The notes beneath the pieces were generated by a model. The model was not told the origin of the DNA and did not search any database. It saw nothing but the letters and a program-made list of their open reading frames with translations. A program made the position numbers and the translations under genes. Below, one piece after another: positions 10,324 to 21,098 of a stretch of 27,572 bases of DNA. The number at the start of each line of letters is the position of its first letter. The stretch's first letter is position 1. Source of the stretch: Protostelium mycophagum (lineage: Eukaryota; Evosea; Variosea; Protosteliida; Protosteliaceae); the NCBI GenBank assembly GCA_002081555.1, contig MZNV01002442.1, positions 1 through 27,572 on the forward strand. Reading direction: 5' to 3'.

Positions 10324-13300
10324 ATGACCGAAATGAGCAACAAGTACTTTAGACCTTTTACCCTTTCTATTTATTGTTTGCTGTTGTGGTTGGTGCAAGG
10401 TGAGTGTCGATTACTTGCGCGAATCTTGCTCGATAGTGATCTCGATTAAGTGAATTGACGCAGACAGGCCAAACACAGCGAAGCTATGATGGACAAGGAA
10501 ACAATATCAACAATCCATCATGGGGTGCCTCGAAACAATCTTTAATCAGAATGAGCGATTCTGTCAACAGTTATGCGGACGGAATCGGAGCTCCCCGAAG
10601 TGAGTTGCATCAATTGAAGCTCGACATCAACTGATAAACGACAGCTGACCTCCCAAGCGCTCGAGTGATCAGCAACATTGTCTTCAGCGGAAATGCTTCC
10701 ATTTTATCCATCAAGAACCTCACTGACTTCGCCACTTACTGGGGTCAGTTTCTAGATCATGACATCAGCGCAGCCTCCCCCTCAGTGAACTTGGCTACTT
10801 CAGAGTATGCCAATATAGAAGTACCTACAGGGGACGAATGGATGGACCCCAATTCATATGGTATGAATCATCCAGTATTTATGTATTATAGATAATGTGA
10901 CGTCATCATATGCTGTCAGAGCTGAATGATACAGGAAATGTCACCATGACATTTGGAAGGTCTCCTTTCCTCTTTGGTACCGGCAATACCACGATCAGAG
11001 AGATCGTCAATTACCAATCCTCATACATTGATGCATCACACATATATGGTCCTTCTCAGAGTGAGTAATATTTCTGTTACTCAAGATGTTATTCAATAAG
11101 TTTTGGAAGTGCGCAGGCGGCAGAGCACCTCCTAATGTTTCGTTTACATAAACAGTGAGATGTTACACAAAATCGTCAAGTTTTTTTGGCGGGAACAAAA
11201 TCAAAATTTCAATAATAACTGACTCGTTGTAGATGTAACAAAACTTTTGAGAATTTTCCAGAGTGGCATGATGCTGACATCTCAATTCTTTACGGGTGAA
11301 TCTGCTCCACCAAAAGGGGTACTTCCCATGGAGAATTCCTCGGGAAGGTGAGGAAATTTCACAGAAATTCCACCTACATCTTTCACTTGTGTACATTTAC
11401 GGTGGAGAAAATCACTCATCTACAACTGTGTCCCGACAACTCACCGTTGTAGATTCAAAAATACACAACTGTATTCTTGCGGAGATCATCGTGCCAATGA
11501 GAATCCCGGACTCTTGTCTTTGCAAACAATTTTTTTGAGGGAGCACAACAGACTCGCCAGACAATTCTTCGCCCAAGACAACAGCTTGAAGTAAACGTTT
11601 TTATTGTGTATCTACAACTCACCAATCGCAGTGATGAGCAACTCTTTCAGAAGGCGAGATCATGGGTGATCGCGTTGATGCAGCACATCACCGACGCGGA
11701 GTATATTCCCGCCATTTTGGGAGAGCAGTCCGTCTACAACGGTTATGATCCCAACTTAAACGCTGGGCTCATGATGGAGTTCTCTTCGGGGGCTTTCCGT
11801 TACGGTCACTCCGAGGTCCGTTCATTTGAATTTCAAACTTTTTTTTTGGCGGGAAATTTCTGAAAATTGACCGAAAACCCAGGTCAACCCCACGTTCAAC
11901 CGTTATGACAGTTCCGGGAATGACATCGGATCTGTAGATCTGTTTTCTTCATTCTACAACCCGACGATCTACAACCAAGGGGTTGACCCCTTCCTCAGGG
12001 GAATGGCCAACACCACCGGCCTCGCCGTTGACACAAATTACCCGACAACTCTAAGAAATTTCTTGTTTTCTGTTCCGGGTGCCGGAGGTCATGATCTGAT
12101 CGCGATGAACATCCAAAGAGGGAGAGATCATGGACTCGTGTCTTACAACCAAATCCGAGTCCAGTTCGGCCTCCCCGCAAGAACTAGTTTTAATGAGGTA
12201 TGTGACGTCATCATGACGATCACATTTCGTATGATGACTCGTGATGACGTCATCACAGGTCACGAGTAATGCCACAGTTGCGGCGGCCCTCGCGGCTGCT
12301 TATAACGGCTCCATCGATCTCTGCGAGATTTATGTCTGCGGAATTGCGGAAGACCCGTACACAACGAAATCGGTGTTAGCAAATGTCGGAGAAACCTTTT
12401 GGACCATTATCAGGGAACAGTACCGAAGACTTCGAGAGGGTGACAGATTCTATTTTAAGAACACCGAAAACGGCCTGTTCAACGCGACGGAGCTGTCAAT
12501 CATCTCCGTGACCCGTCTGAAGGTGGGGAAATTTCGATGATATTTCGAGAGTTTGAGAATCGTTGTACATCATGTCATCTCGTAAATTTCTTTGAAAACT
12601 CATTGAAAATCCAGGATGTCATTGAGAGGAATACGGCTATTACCGGACTACAATGCCAAGTGATGGTTGGAGGACCCCCATGCCCTGTACAGAATGTGTC
12701 GACATCTCCCATAGCAACGGACGGGTCTGTGCTGGTGTACACTGCCTTCCCAGGTGAAATTTAGAGAATTATTCGGTCTCAATTTGTATTCAGAAAAAGG
12801 ATTATATCTCTTTCACATGTTCAAATCGTCATCTACAACTCTGTTTACTCATCTACAACAGGATCACCCACCAAAGCGAACGTAAACCCTTACGCGACTT
12901 ACTCATGGTACATGAACAAGGTTGAAGTCCCTGTCATATATCTCACCAGCGGTGTCCAATACACGTTCTATGTACAGGCACAAGCCGCTGTACACGCATT
13001 TGTCATCACTTCCACCCCCGACGGTAGCTCCCCCATCCCTGGTGAGTTCTATTTTTAGAAACTTGTACAAAAATTCTCCCTGTCAAAAAGAACAAATCAT
13101 CATAAAAAAATAAATTTGCATCTGAAGATCTTTAGGTCTTGGTACTGGCAGTTCCGGGGTTCCGGTCATATTCACTCCCGACATTAACGAATACCAAGTG
13201 CTGTATTACAGTTGCAACCAACATCAATGGATGGGTAATAAGATAGTCATCCTTCCAAACACGGGACAGACCACCGCCGGAACAGTGAACCAGACGAGGT

Positions 13301-13516
13301 GAAATTTCGTCGGAATTTCGCGGAATCTCTATGATTCTGTGTACACCATCTCTGATGACGTGTTGTAGATCTACACCATTGGAACAGCCAACCACTTCAA
13401 GTCAGGCGGACACACCAACACGCACTACAGCGGCAGCTCCCGTTTCTGGGGCGAACGTGGCTGTGATTTCGTGGATTGTATCCATATCAGTAGTGTGCGC
13501 GTTACTATGGCAATAA
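10324..13516 (+). CDS. Secreted animal-type haem peroxidase with C-terminal cupredoxin-like domain and GPI-like tail
   Basis: Animal-type haem peroxidases use hydrogen peroxide to oxidise halides or organic substrates outside the cell. Thirteen exons (10324-10399, 10468-10599, 10645-10860, 10920-11060, 11233-11347, 11453-11590, 11632-11815, 11883-12197, 12259-12522, 12615-12753, 12862-13041, 13136-13298, 13369-13516) sum to 2211 nt, 736 residues. The N-terminus is a signal peptide (TLSIYCLLLWLVQG). The peroxidase domain runs from YDGQGNNINNPSWG to about residue 560: distal histidine H108 in WGQFLDHD, SYIDASHIYGPS, GDHRANENPGL, FLREHNRLA, and proximal histidine H332 in FRYGHSE. Residues 574-675 look like a small copper-binding fold: H618 in VHAF and YYSCNQHQWMG giving C660, H663 and M666, a His-Cys-His-Met set as in type 1 copper proteins. 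The end is Ser/Thr-rich followed by a hydrophobic tail (VAVISWIVSISVVCALLWQ), as for GPI attachment. Introns 4, 5 and 12 end in GTTGTAG. Confidence 0.92.
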
Positions 13517-13684
13517 AGAGAAGGAATGAATATTTTAAATCAATGAACAGGCCAATTAAATTCTGATTCGCCCAAAATTCACATAATATTCCCAATTAAA
13601 GTCAGCTGACTAGTTGTAGAATTTACCAACTTACGGTAAACATGAAGATTTACATGATCGACAGTTGCAATTCATTGTGCAAAC

Positions 13685-14411
13685 ATGGCAGCTTTCCCAA
13701 GACCAGAGGAAGTCACATTGAACGGCAGATATTGCAAACTGGAACCTCTTAATGAATCCCATTTTCCTCGCATCTTTGAGATCACTGTCGGACAAGAGGA
13801 GAGATTCAGATGGACACTGGCATCTCCTCCCAAAACAGTCGAGGATGTGAAAGAATTCATCAACACGAAGAAGGCAGCTGGCGAAGTCCCATTTGCCATC
13901 ATAAACCTTGCTACCGGACAATGCGAAGGGAGAATGGTGGTCTCCTCACCGAAAGAAATGCTAAATAAGACGTAGAACCTCATGAGCGTGGTACCAGTAC
14001 ATGGGACGATTGAGATCGGACACATCTTCTTTGGGGAGAAATTAACAAGGACCCGCGCTGCGACAGAGTCCTTCTTCCTCTTAGCCGAGTATGCAATGGT
14101 GATCTTTTGAATTTAGAATTCCCCGCTTCAAGGTTCTGACGGCCATAAAGACTACTCTCGGGTACAGACGCTTGGAATGGACATGTAACGCTCGTAATGA
14201 ACCATCGCGGAACGCTGCTTCGCGATTTGGATTCACTCATGAGGGCACCCTCAGACACAATTACATTGCCAAAGGATTGGACAGAGACACGATGATCTTC
14301 TCCATCTTAAAGAGTGAATGGCCCGAGATCAAAAAAGGATTTGAAGAGTGGTTAAGACCTGAGAACTTTGATGACAATGGCATGCAGAGGACTAAATTAA
14401 AAACGAAGTAA
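13685..14411 (+). CDS. GNAT-family N-acetyltransferase (RimJ/RimL-like)
   Basis: GNAT enzymes transfer acetyl from acetyl-CoA to amines. Three exons (13685-13936, 13976-14098, 14133-14411) separated by introns of 39 and 34 nt sum to 654 nt, 217 residues. The opening LNGRYCKLEPLNESH is typical of the RimJ/RimL-like subgroup. Later come GTIEIGHIFFGEKLTRT (the beta4/acetyl-CoA-binding part), LGYRRLEWTCNARNEPSRNA and FGFTHEGTLRHNYIAKG. A subfamily-typical end, RDTMIFSILKSEWPE, follows. The substrate is unknown. Close relatives are common in bacteria and fungi; the two very short introns are of the local type. The stop codon overlaps an AATAAA signal (14410-14415). Confidence 0.9.
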
Positions 14412-14590
14412 TAAAGAAGCTTGTAATGAGCAAGCCACCTAAAGATTCCACCCACGATGATACGACAATGTTGTTGTCACAAACTCGTTGTTTATTGACG
14501 CAAGAGGCAGCCGCGCAGGAACACATCATCGTAATCGAGGTAAGTCGTGCCTTGGTGACAAGACCAATTTTGATAGTTGATCACTCAACA

Positions 14591-16506
14591 ATGTCTTTTG
14601 GCTCAAAAGAGACCTGCACAAGTTGTGGCAAATCAGTATATGCAAGTGAAAGATTGAGCGTAGAAGGGAAGATCTTCCACAAAGCATGCTTCAGATGTGA
14701 GTCACCTTTGATAATGTGCCACTGTTGACTCGGCACAGGCATCCGGTGTAATAGTCAGATGAAGCTGGGAAGCTTTGCGAGCATGGAAGGACAGATGTTC
14801 TGCAAGCCTTGTTTCAAAAAGAACTTCTTGTGAGTCGTGTTCAAGTCCGTTCCATTGTCTATATGGTCGATCATATCAGTTTGATTTATCATATGTAGCA
14901 CAGCAGGAAATTATTCACAAGGCTTTGGAAAACTGAAACCACAACAAGAACATGATCTCAAGAGTGGCAAGCTCACATCAGATGAGCTGTCAAAATTCAA
15001 GATCAATTCTGCAACTGGTTCCGACATGGACGCCGCTGCCGCCACTAATGCAAAGAAAGCGTTTTTAGAAGAAGATTCAGGCACGTCTCACTCAAGATTT
15101 TGGCGGGAAAATTCCTGATTTAAAAACAGATGACTCGGATGACAGCGCACCACCACCTCCAAAAGAAAAATCTAAAAAAGAAATCGCAGAATTAGAGAAA
15201 CAAAAAGTGAGTCTCCTTCTACAACTCTGTAGATACTCAAAATAACAAAAACAGGAGAGGCAAAAAGAACGAGAGAGAATAGAAAAAGATATGAGAGATA
15301 AACAAGCAAGATTTGAGCAGATGCAACGTGATGCAGAAAGAAAAGCTGCAGAACAGAAAGAAGATGATGACGATGATGAAGACAGAGAAGTTCAAAAGAA
15401 AATTCAAGTTGAAAAAGAAAAAAAACAAAGAGAAGAAAAAGAAAAAAGAGAAAAAGAAGAGAGAGAAAAAATTCAGAAAGAAAAAGAAAAAAAACAAAGA
15501 GAAGAAAAAGAAAAAGAAGAAAAAGAAAAAGAAATGGAAAAAAAAGCGAAAATCAAGGCAGATTTGGACGCAGCCGAAGCGAAGGCGAAAGAACGGGAAC
15601 AAAAGTGAGTGGAAATTCAAAAATCAAATGGATCATTCTCCCGCCAAAGTGACTGAATCATTGTAGATGGCTGAGAGCAAAAGAATTGGAGGAGGAAAAA
15701 GAAAAGCAAGAACAAGAGAGAGAACAGAAGGAGCAAAGAGTGAATTTTCAACATTTTTTTCACAATTATTTATATTTTTATTTACAAAATTTCCAAAATG
15801 AACATGATCAAGCCACGAAATTCACCGAAAAGTCTTTTTTTGGAAAAAAATTTCCCACAATTATTTAAATTTTTATTTACAAAATTTAATAAATACAAAA
15901 AAAAACTTGCTGAAATTTGCAGGATCGCGAAGCCCGCGAAAAACAACTTCAAGCGGAGAGAGAAGCTGTCCTCAACAGAATGAAGAGAAAATCATCCGCA
16001 TCCGCGTCCCAATTCCACTCATCTACAACGACAACTACAAACCCCACCCCTGCCCCACCATCTACAACGCGGGAGAACGGAGGGGCTGCACAGCCGCAAA
16101 AGGAGAGAGATTTGGAGATGAGGATAGAGTCTTTAGAGAACGAAATCATCGCTGAGGCGAGAAGAAAATACCGGAACGCGAGGGACGAGCTCGCCGCAGA
16201 AAGGGTCAGGAATTCTGCGCTGGAAGCGCAGATGAAGAGGTGAGTTGTAGATGGGTTGTACATAGAAATTTCCGCGAAAAGATGTACATTCGTTGTAGAC
16301 GGTGAAATAATTATGGATTCAGCTCGAAGGAGAGCCACGAACGAAAGCTTCGCAATTTGGAAGAGGAAAACAACGAACTCAGCTCGGAAAATGCCGCTCT
16401 GAGGGCTCAGGTTTGTCGACATTTATTCTTTGTACACTTGTGAATCTACAACACAAACTAAACGATGACACAGCTGCGGAAATTGATGAGAGAGAATGAT
16501 GAATAA
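14591..16506 (+). CDS. LIM-domain protein with long charged helix (Eplin-like LIM)
   Basis: LIM domains are double zinc fingers that mediate protein contacts, often at actin. Nine exons (14591-14696, 14739-14829, 14899-15080, 15130-15206, 15255-15604, 15667-15739, 15923-16239, 16323-16410, 16474-16506) sum to 1317 nt, 438 residues. The single LIM domain is complete: C9, C12, H30, C33 and C36, C39, C57, C60, formed only after splicing intron 1. It is followed by GNYSQGFGKL, as in Eplin/LIMA1-type LIM proteins. From about residue 130 an E/K/R-rich region (EKEKKQREEKEKREKEE...) should form a long single alpha-helix or coiled coil, then a Thr/Pro linker and a further coiled coil ending LRKLMRENDE. 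Intron 3 (15081-15129) has a GC donor. The frame is open upstream to 14426, so an earlier start is possible; I chose the ATG just before the LIM domain. Actin-cytoskeletal function is inferred. Confidence 0.88.
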
Positions 16507-16537
16507 AGAGAAGTTATTTACAAGTACTCTTTACAGA

Positions 16538-17683
16538 TCACTTCCATTGTGTGTTCATCCGCCGTTGGATGAGGCTCAGAGCTGCCATGTCTTCGGGGTC
16601 TGTGACCGTCGATAGGATGTCTTGTCTTCCCGCCTTGAGCAATAAGGCTTCTGGTGTGACTCCGGCCTTGTTCTCTGTGTCTATCCGCAGTCCGAGTTCT
16701 ATGAGCTTCTGAATGACGTCTGCTCTGATGTTGCTATGGCAAGCAAGATGTAATAATGTGGAGCCAGAGTCTGTTCTTTGTGTTATCGATGCTTTGTTCT
16801 TTAGTAGATCCTCTATTAGGTCCTCGTGCCCTTCTCTGACGGCGAAAGCTAAGGCAGAGAAGCCCTGTGAGTCTACGGCGTCTACGTTGGCGCCACTGGC
16901 AAGGAGAAGTCGAAGAGTGGCAAGATCTCCAATAAGAGCGGAGGCATGTAGCGGTGTGTAGCCCTCTGTCGATACTGCGTTTGGAATGGCGCCGGCCTTG
17001 AGTAGCATACTGGCTATAGTCGTCCGCCGGTAGAGGCAGCAGAGGTGGAGAGGTGTATAATTGTCATTATCTCTGATGTTGATATGTGTTGACTCGAACG
17101 AGAGAAGATACTGGACTATGTCGTCGAATCCATAGAAAGCGGCCATGTGAAGTGGTGAATACCCTCTCGCTGGATCACAGACATTTAGGAAGTTGGCTGG
17201 CTCATTCTGCTCTAAGAGTTGCTTCACCAGCCGGAGGTTTCCGTTTTTGATAGAGGTTAGGAGCGGAGTTGTGTCCTTCTCCGTTGCTGTTGCTGTTTGA
17301 TCTTCCCCCTTTGGGGTCTTCTGGCCATCGACTTTGGCCTTTGTCCTTCTATTCTGGAACCATATCTGTATTTTTCTGGGGCTTGTGCTGAAGCGTGATG
17401 CTAATTGTGATCTAAGATGAGCGTCCGGGTACTGTATGGTCTTAAAGACCGTCTCTAAATATGTCTTTTGCTGGCATGGAACTTGCTCTCTTCTTCTCCT
17501 CTTTGGAGCGCTTCCATCTACGCCCATATTATTATCACTTTCCATGATATCTCCCTCTTCAGCTATTTTTCTCTTCTGTGAGAAAACAAAGTTATCTTCT
17601 GTCTGCTGCTCCTCTTGGTTGTTATGAAGTAGCTGTGCGACGTTCATGTTTGGATTTTGATAGAATGCCTCTTCCTCCTTCAT
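16538..17683 (-). CDS. Homeodomain-ankyrin repeat protein (Wariai-like)
   Basis: This is an intron-less gene of 381 residues if started at the ATG 17683-17681 (MKEEEAFYQNPNMN). The open frame reaches back to 17788, but those extra residues look like 5' UTR. The N-terminus is Gln/Asp/Glu-rich with basic clusters. The homeodomain covers about residues 61-118 (KRRRREQVP ... YPDAHLRSQLASRFS), with recognition helix KIQIWFQNRRTKAK carrying the invariant W, F, N and R. From about 139 come roughly seven ankyrin repeats with typical cores (GYSPLHMAAFYG, NYTPLHLCCLYRR, GYTPLHASALIGD, GSTLLHLACHSN). Such a fusion is known in Dictyostelium Wariai (WarA), a patterning regulator; animal homeodomain proteins do not normally have it. 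It probably acts as a nuclear transcription factor. It converges on the LIM gene with 31 bases between stop codons. Confidence 0.92.
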   Translation of the reverse strand: MKEEEAFYQNPNMNVAQLLHNNQEEQQTEDNFVFSQKRKIAEEGDIMESDNNMGVDGSAPKRRRREQVPCQQKTYLETVFKTIQYPDAHLRSQLASRFSTSPRKIQIWFQNRRTKAKVDGQKTPKGEDQTATATEKDTTPLLTSIKNGNLRLVKQLLEQNEPANFLNVCDPARGYSPLHMAAFYGFDDIVQYLLSFESTHINIRDNDNYTPLHLCCLYRRTTIASMLLKAGAIPNAVSTEGYTPLHASALIGDLATLRLLLASGANVDAVDSQGFSALAFAVREGHEDLIEDLLKNKASITQRTDSGSTLLHLACHSNIRADVIQKLIELGLRIDTENKAGVTPEALLLKAGRQDILSTVTDPEDMAALSLIQRRMNTQWK

Positions 17684-18954
17684 AACGATTTTGATAGAGC
17701 CCGAGTCAGAGAAAACCGCGAAAGATTTCGCGGAAACAAGAATTTTTTTTACGTCCAAAATGGGGCACCACCAGAAAAACACCGGCACACGGGCTCCATA
17801 ACAGATCCAAATGGGTACATGAAGAGATGATCTGGGGCACGGTGTGCTTCAAGAGGATGTGTATTCATTTGGGGCTGAATGATTAATTAATTTTGTGTAC
17901 AAAGAAGGGTGGGCAGAGGTGAGCTGAGAAGCCCGAGCGTTTGTGGCGACTTTTTAATGACAGACATGTTTCAAACCATCTTTTCTTAAGCATTTCCCAA
18001 AAAGAAGGCCTTAAAGAGTACATCGCCTCGCCAGCGACAAAGAACAACACCAGAAGAGTCGCCAACGTCATGTACAATGTCCTCATCACACAGGACGCAA
18101 CTGAAGCAAGTCGAAATCGCTGACGCAAGAGCCCAGAAGATGGATTGTCGGAATGCACCGTGACCCGGTTTGTTTCCTAGTTTTATTCCATCACAACACG
18201 CAATTGGTTGGTTCTGTCATGACTGCTTCTGTTCTCTCCAAAACAATCTCGAAAACACGAGAACTTTGTGAATGCGAGAACAAAAAATAGGACTGCATGT
18301 TGAAATCGTCTCAAACTGCCAGGCTTCACTGAATCGAGCCATCATTAGAAGTCAGATCTGCTTGAAAGTGATTTAGACAGCGCAGAAGTCCGCTCTTGCC
18401 AAGGCAGATAGGTCTTTTCCCAAACTCTGCTCTGCTGGTGAGGATTCGTGTCGTTGTAGTGAGAGACGTCTTTGTAGCTGCAGATTTTCTTCCTGCGGAG
18501 CCAGAACATCTGGAAACGATCACAAAGGAGAAACAGACAGATTGCTGCACGTATCATACTGAAAGGTGAACTTGAACTTGATTTTTGAACCTCTTTTCTG
18601 TGGAGGGTGGATCAAACGATCGAAAAGAACAGAGACTCAGACGAGATCATACATTTCATCTTCATCGTCTGAAAATAAATGATTGACTCATCGAGAACAG
18701 ATCTTCTCATCTCACACACGTCACGAATTTCACACTCGACATGGATCGAATAAAACAAAAATATCGAGATTTTAGATATGCTCGTCTGGCAGAACCAACG
18801 GTAGCTTCACATCATCCTCTCTAAATCAGTTCAGATCATTGATTAATATTCCTTCAGGCTGTCAACTCCAAATCACCTTTATTAGCTTCACCAAATGTAC
18901 AGAACGTCTTGGCGGAAGGTGAATTTTATTCATCTTAATATCATAATCCAAATC
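17684..18954. other. 1.27-kb intergenic region, no gene firmly assigned
   Basis: This lies between the homeodomain gene start and the transporter start and should contain both promoters. Several 60-90 codon frames exist on both strands, for example 17883-18158 minus, with one hydrophobic stretch, and 18345-18557 minus. A possible two-exon minus reading of about 34 codons lies near 18780-18935 (donor gtgatt, acceptor gatttag). None has recognisable motifs and I cannot connect them, so I leave them unassigned. It is the longest gene-free stretch in the window. Confidence 0.4.
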
Positions 18955-21016
18955 ATGACATCACCCCCAGAGACAGTAGAGATAAGCGTGCAACCACGCC
19001 CTCTAACACGTCGCTTTCTCGTCCTCTTTGTTTTTTTTGTATTGTCTGTGTCCAATAACTTTATGGAGTTTTCTTTCCCGCCAGTCGCCAAATTGACAAA
19101 GGACTATTATAATATAAACGATTTTTTATTCACCACACTGGCGCTTGTCTTTATGGTCTCTGGGTGCACCACGAGGTTTGCAGCGATGTATATCATTGAC
19201 AGCATCGGACTTGGTACTGGGGTGAGTTCATGAGACGTCTAAATTATTCTGTCGTTGAAATTTTATTTATTTATGTTCTGGTTCTGAAAAAAATGAATAT
19301 ATTCACAAAGATGCAGGATTGTCTCAACAGAAATATAATTTTTTTCTTTTCATGAAAATATTTTTGCAATATTTAAACAATATTTCAATACAAATATGTT
19401 ATGACAGCAGAGAATTCTTCATGCAATGCAAAGATATTTGAAGAGAAATTGTACACACTGAGAATCTTCATTGAGAACACGATTTTCCCGCGCTCAAGAT
19501 AGATTCAAATTTTGAATGTTTCAGACTTTCATCGCGGCTGGGCTTCATCTTGTGGGTGTTTGGCTGAGATTTTGGCCCGGATATTTACCGAACCAATTTG
19601 GATGGCTCTTAGCGGGACAAGTGAGTTGTAGATGGTTTCAAATATTTATGCCGACTCGAAATAGTGCTTCACTGCTGTGGCTCAAGGTTTCATTGACATC
19701 ACTGGTGAGTCTTATTGCCTCGAAATTTCCGTGAAGTCACCACTCACCTTGTGAAGGTCCAAAAATAGCAGCAAATTGGTTCCCGCCAGACGAGCGCACC
19801 ATGGCCACTGCCGCAGGCGCCGGCTCAATTTTTGTGGCCGCCCTCTTCTCTTACACTATCACCCCCCGCGTTGTAAAACAACCCTCCGACATCAATCCCT
19901 ACCTACTGTACCAAGCCGTCATATCTACAATCGCCGTCATCGGAATATTTCTATTTTTCCGAGGGGCACCCCCCGTCCCCCCCTCCTACTCGGCGGCTGC
20001 AAAGAAAGAAAAATTTCTCAAAGCGATGGCCAGCCTTATGACGAATCCCGGGTTCATCAATCTGGCCTTGGTATTTGCCATCACCATAGGAACGGGTGTC
20101 TCCATCTTGAGTGAGTTGTAGACCGTCGAATTTTCACGATTCAGGAAATTGACTCGTTGTAGTTTCACTCAATCAGATTCTGTATCCCTATGGTTACGTT
20201 GATCCAGCGGAAGCTGGTAACCTAGCAGCAGTATGGATCGCTGCATCTGTGATTGGTGGAGCAATAGGGGGTCCCATTGTAGACAGGACTCAGGCCTTTA
20301 AGACCGTCATTGTGAGCATTTTTCCAGATTTTTTTATCATTTTATTTTCAAGGAAGAAGATTTTTATTATTTTTAAAATTGAGCTTCGACAGAATATTGA
20401 TTTTATGTCTGAATAATTTTGTTATCTCATTTATTTTTTAAACTTAATTCTTCAAGACTGACAGACAAAGATGACGAGTCTGCTGCTCATGACCGGTTCG
20501 CTCATTGCATTTGTCGTCGCATTAGAGTTTGAGAAGAACATGATCGTGCTGAGCATCATCTTCATCGTCGCCGGAATCGGTATCGCCGGTATGCCCGCTT
20601 TATTAGAGGTGATTTTATCCGACCATCTACAATTGTTTCTACACCGACCATGACCCCTCTGTACATAGAAGTTTCCAGTAAAGTTCCCTGAATGTTCTGA
20701 GAACTTTCAGGCCACAGTGGAGGTCATTTATCCGGTTCCGGAAGCAACCGCCATGGGCTTGCTTTTTTTCGGACTCAATGTGATGTCATTCATTCAATCG
20801 ATCCTCATCATAGAACTCCAACAAGACACCACTAAATTCAGATATCCTCTACTCATGTGCGTCGGCGTCTGCGTGATCGGCTGCATCATGGTGTGCTTCT
20901 TCAAGCCAAAGTATAACAGGTTGTTGTTTGAAGAGAACGAAAAGAATAAGAGCGACCAAGCGAGGGCCAGCGCGCTGATGTCGCCTCCCATCATCGAAAT
21001 AAAGAATGAGGAATGA
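18955..21016 (+). CDS. FLVCR-like (SLC49) major-facilitator transporter
   Basis: SLC49/FLVCR proteins are 12-helix plasma- or organelle-membrane transporters; animal members are linked to haem, choline or ethanolamine. Seven exons (18955-19221, 19525-19620, 19665-19704, 19757-20110, 20163-20311, 20465-20608, 20711-21016) sum to 1356 nt, 451 residues. The N-terminal helix RRFLVLFVFFVLSVSNNF and the strong family signature PKIAANWFPPDERTMAT follow the FLVCR order. Further matches are ISLNQILYPYGY, GGAIGGPIVDRT and EVIYPVPEATAMGLLF. Twelve hydrophobic segments can be counted, with a charged cytosolic C-tail. I chose the ATG before TSPPETVEISV over one 60 bases upstream. The exon 6 acceptor has two in-frame options (20464 or 20470). 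Substrate cannot be told from sequence. Introns 2 and 4 begin gtgagttgtag. Confidence 0.9.
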
Positions 21017-21098
21017 TGGTGTTCATTTTTGAGATGATGTGACTGATCACGTCCTCGCCCATTTTAAATTAATAAATTAAACACTATGATTTTTGCCA

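Noticed and set aside
15237-15620. Minus-strand Phe-rich ORF of 127 codons
   Set aside because: It is the antisense shadow of the purine-rich Glu/Lys segment of the LIM gene.
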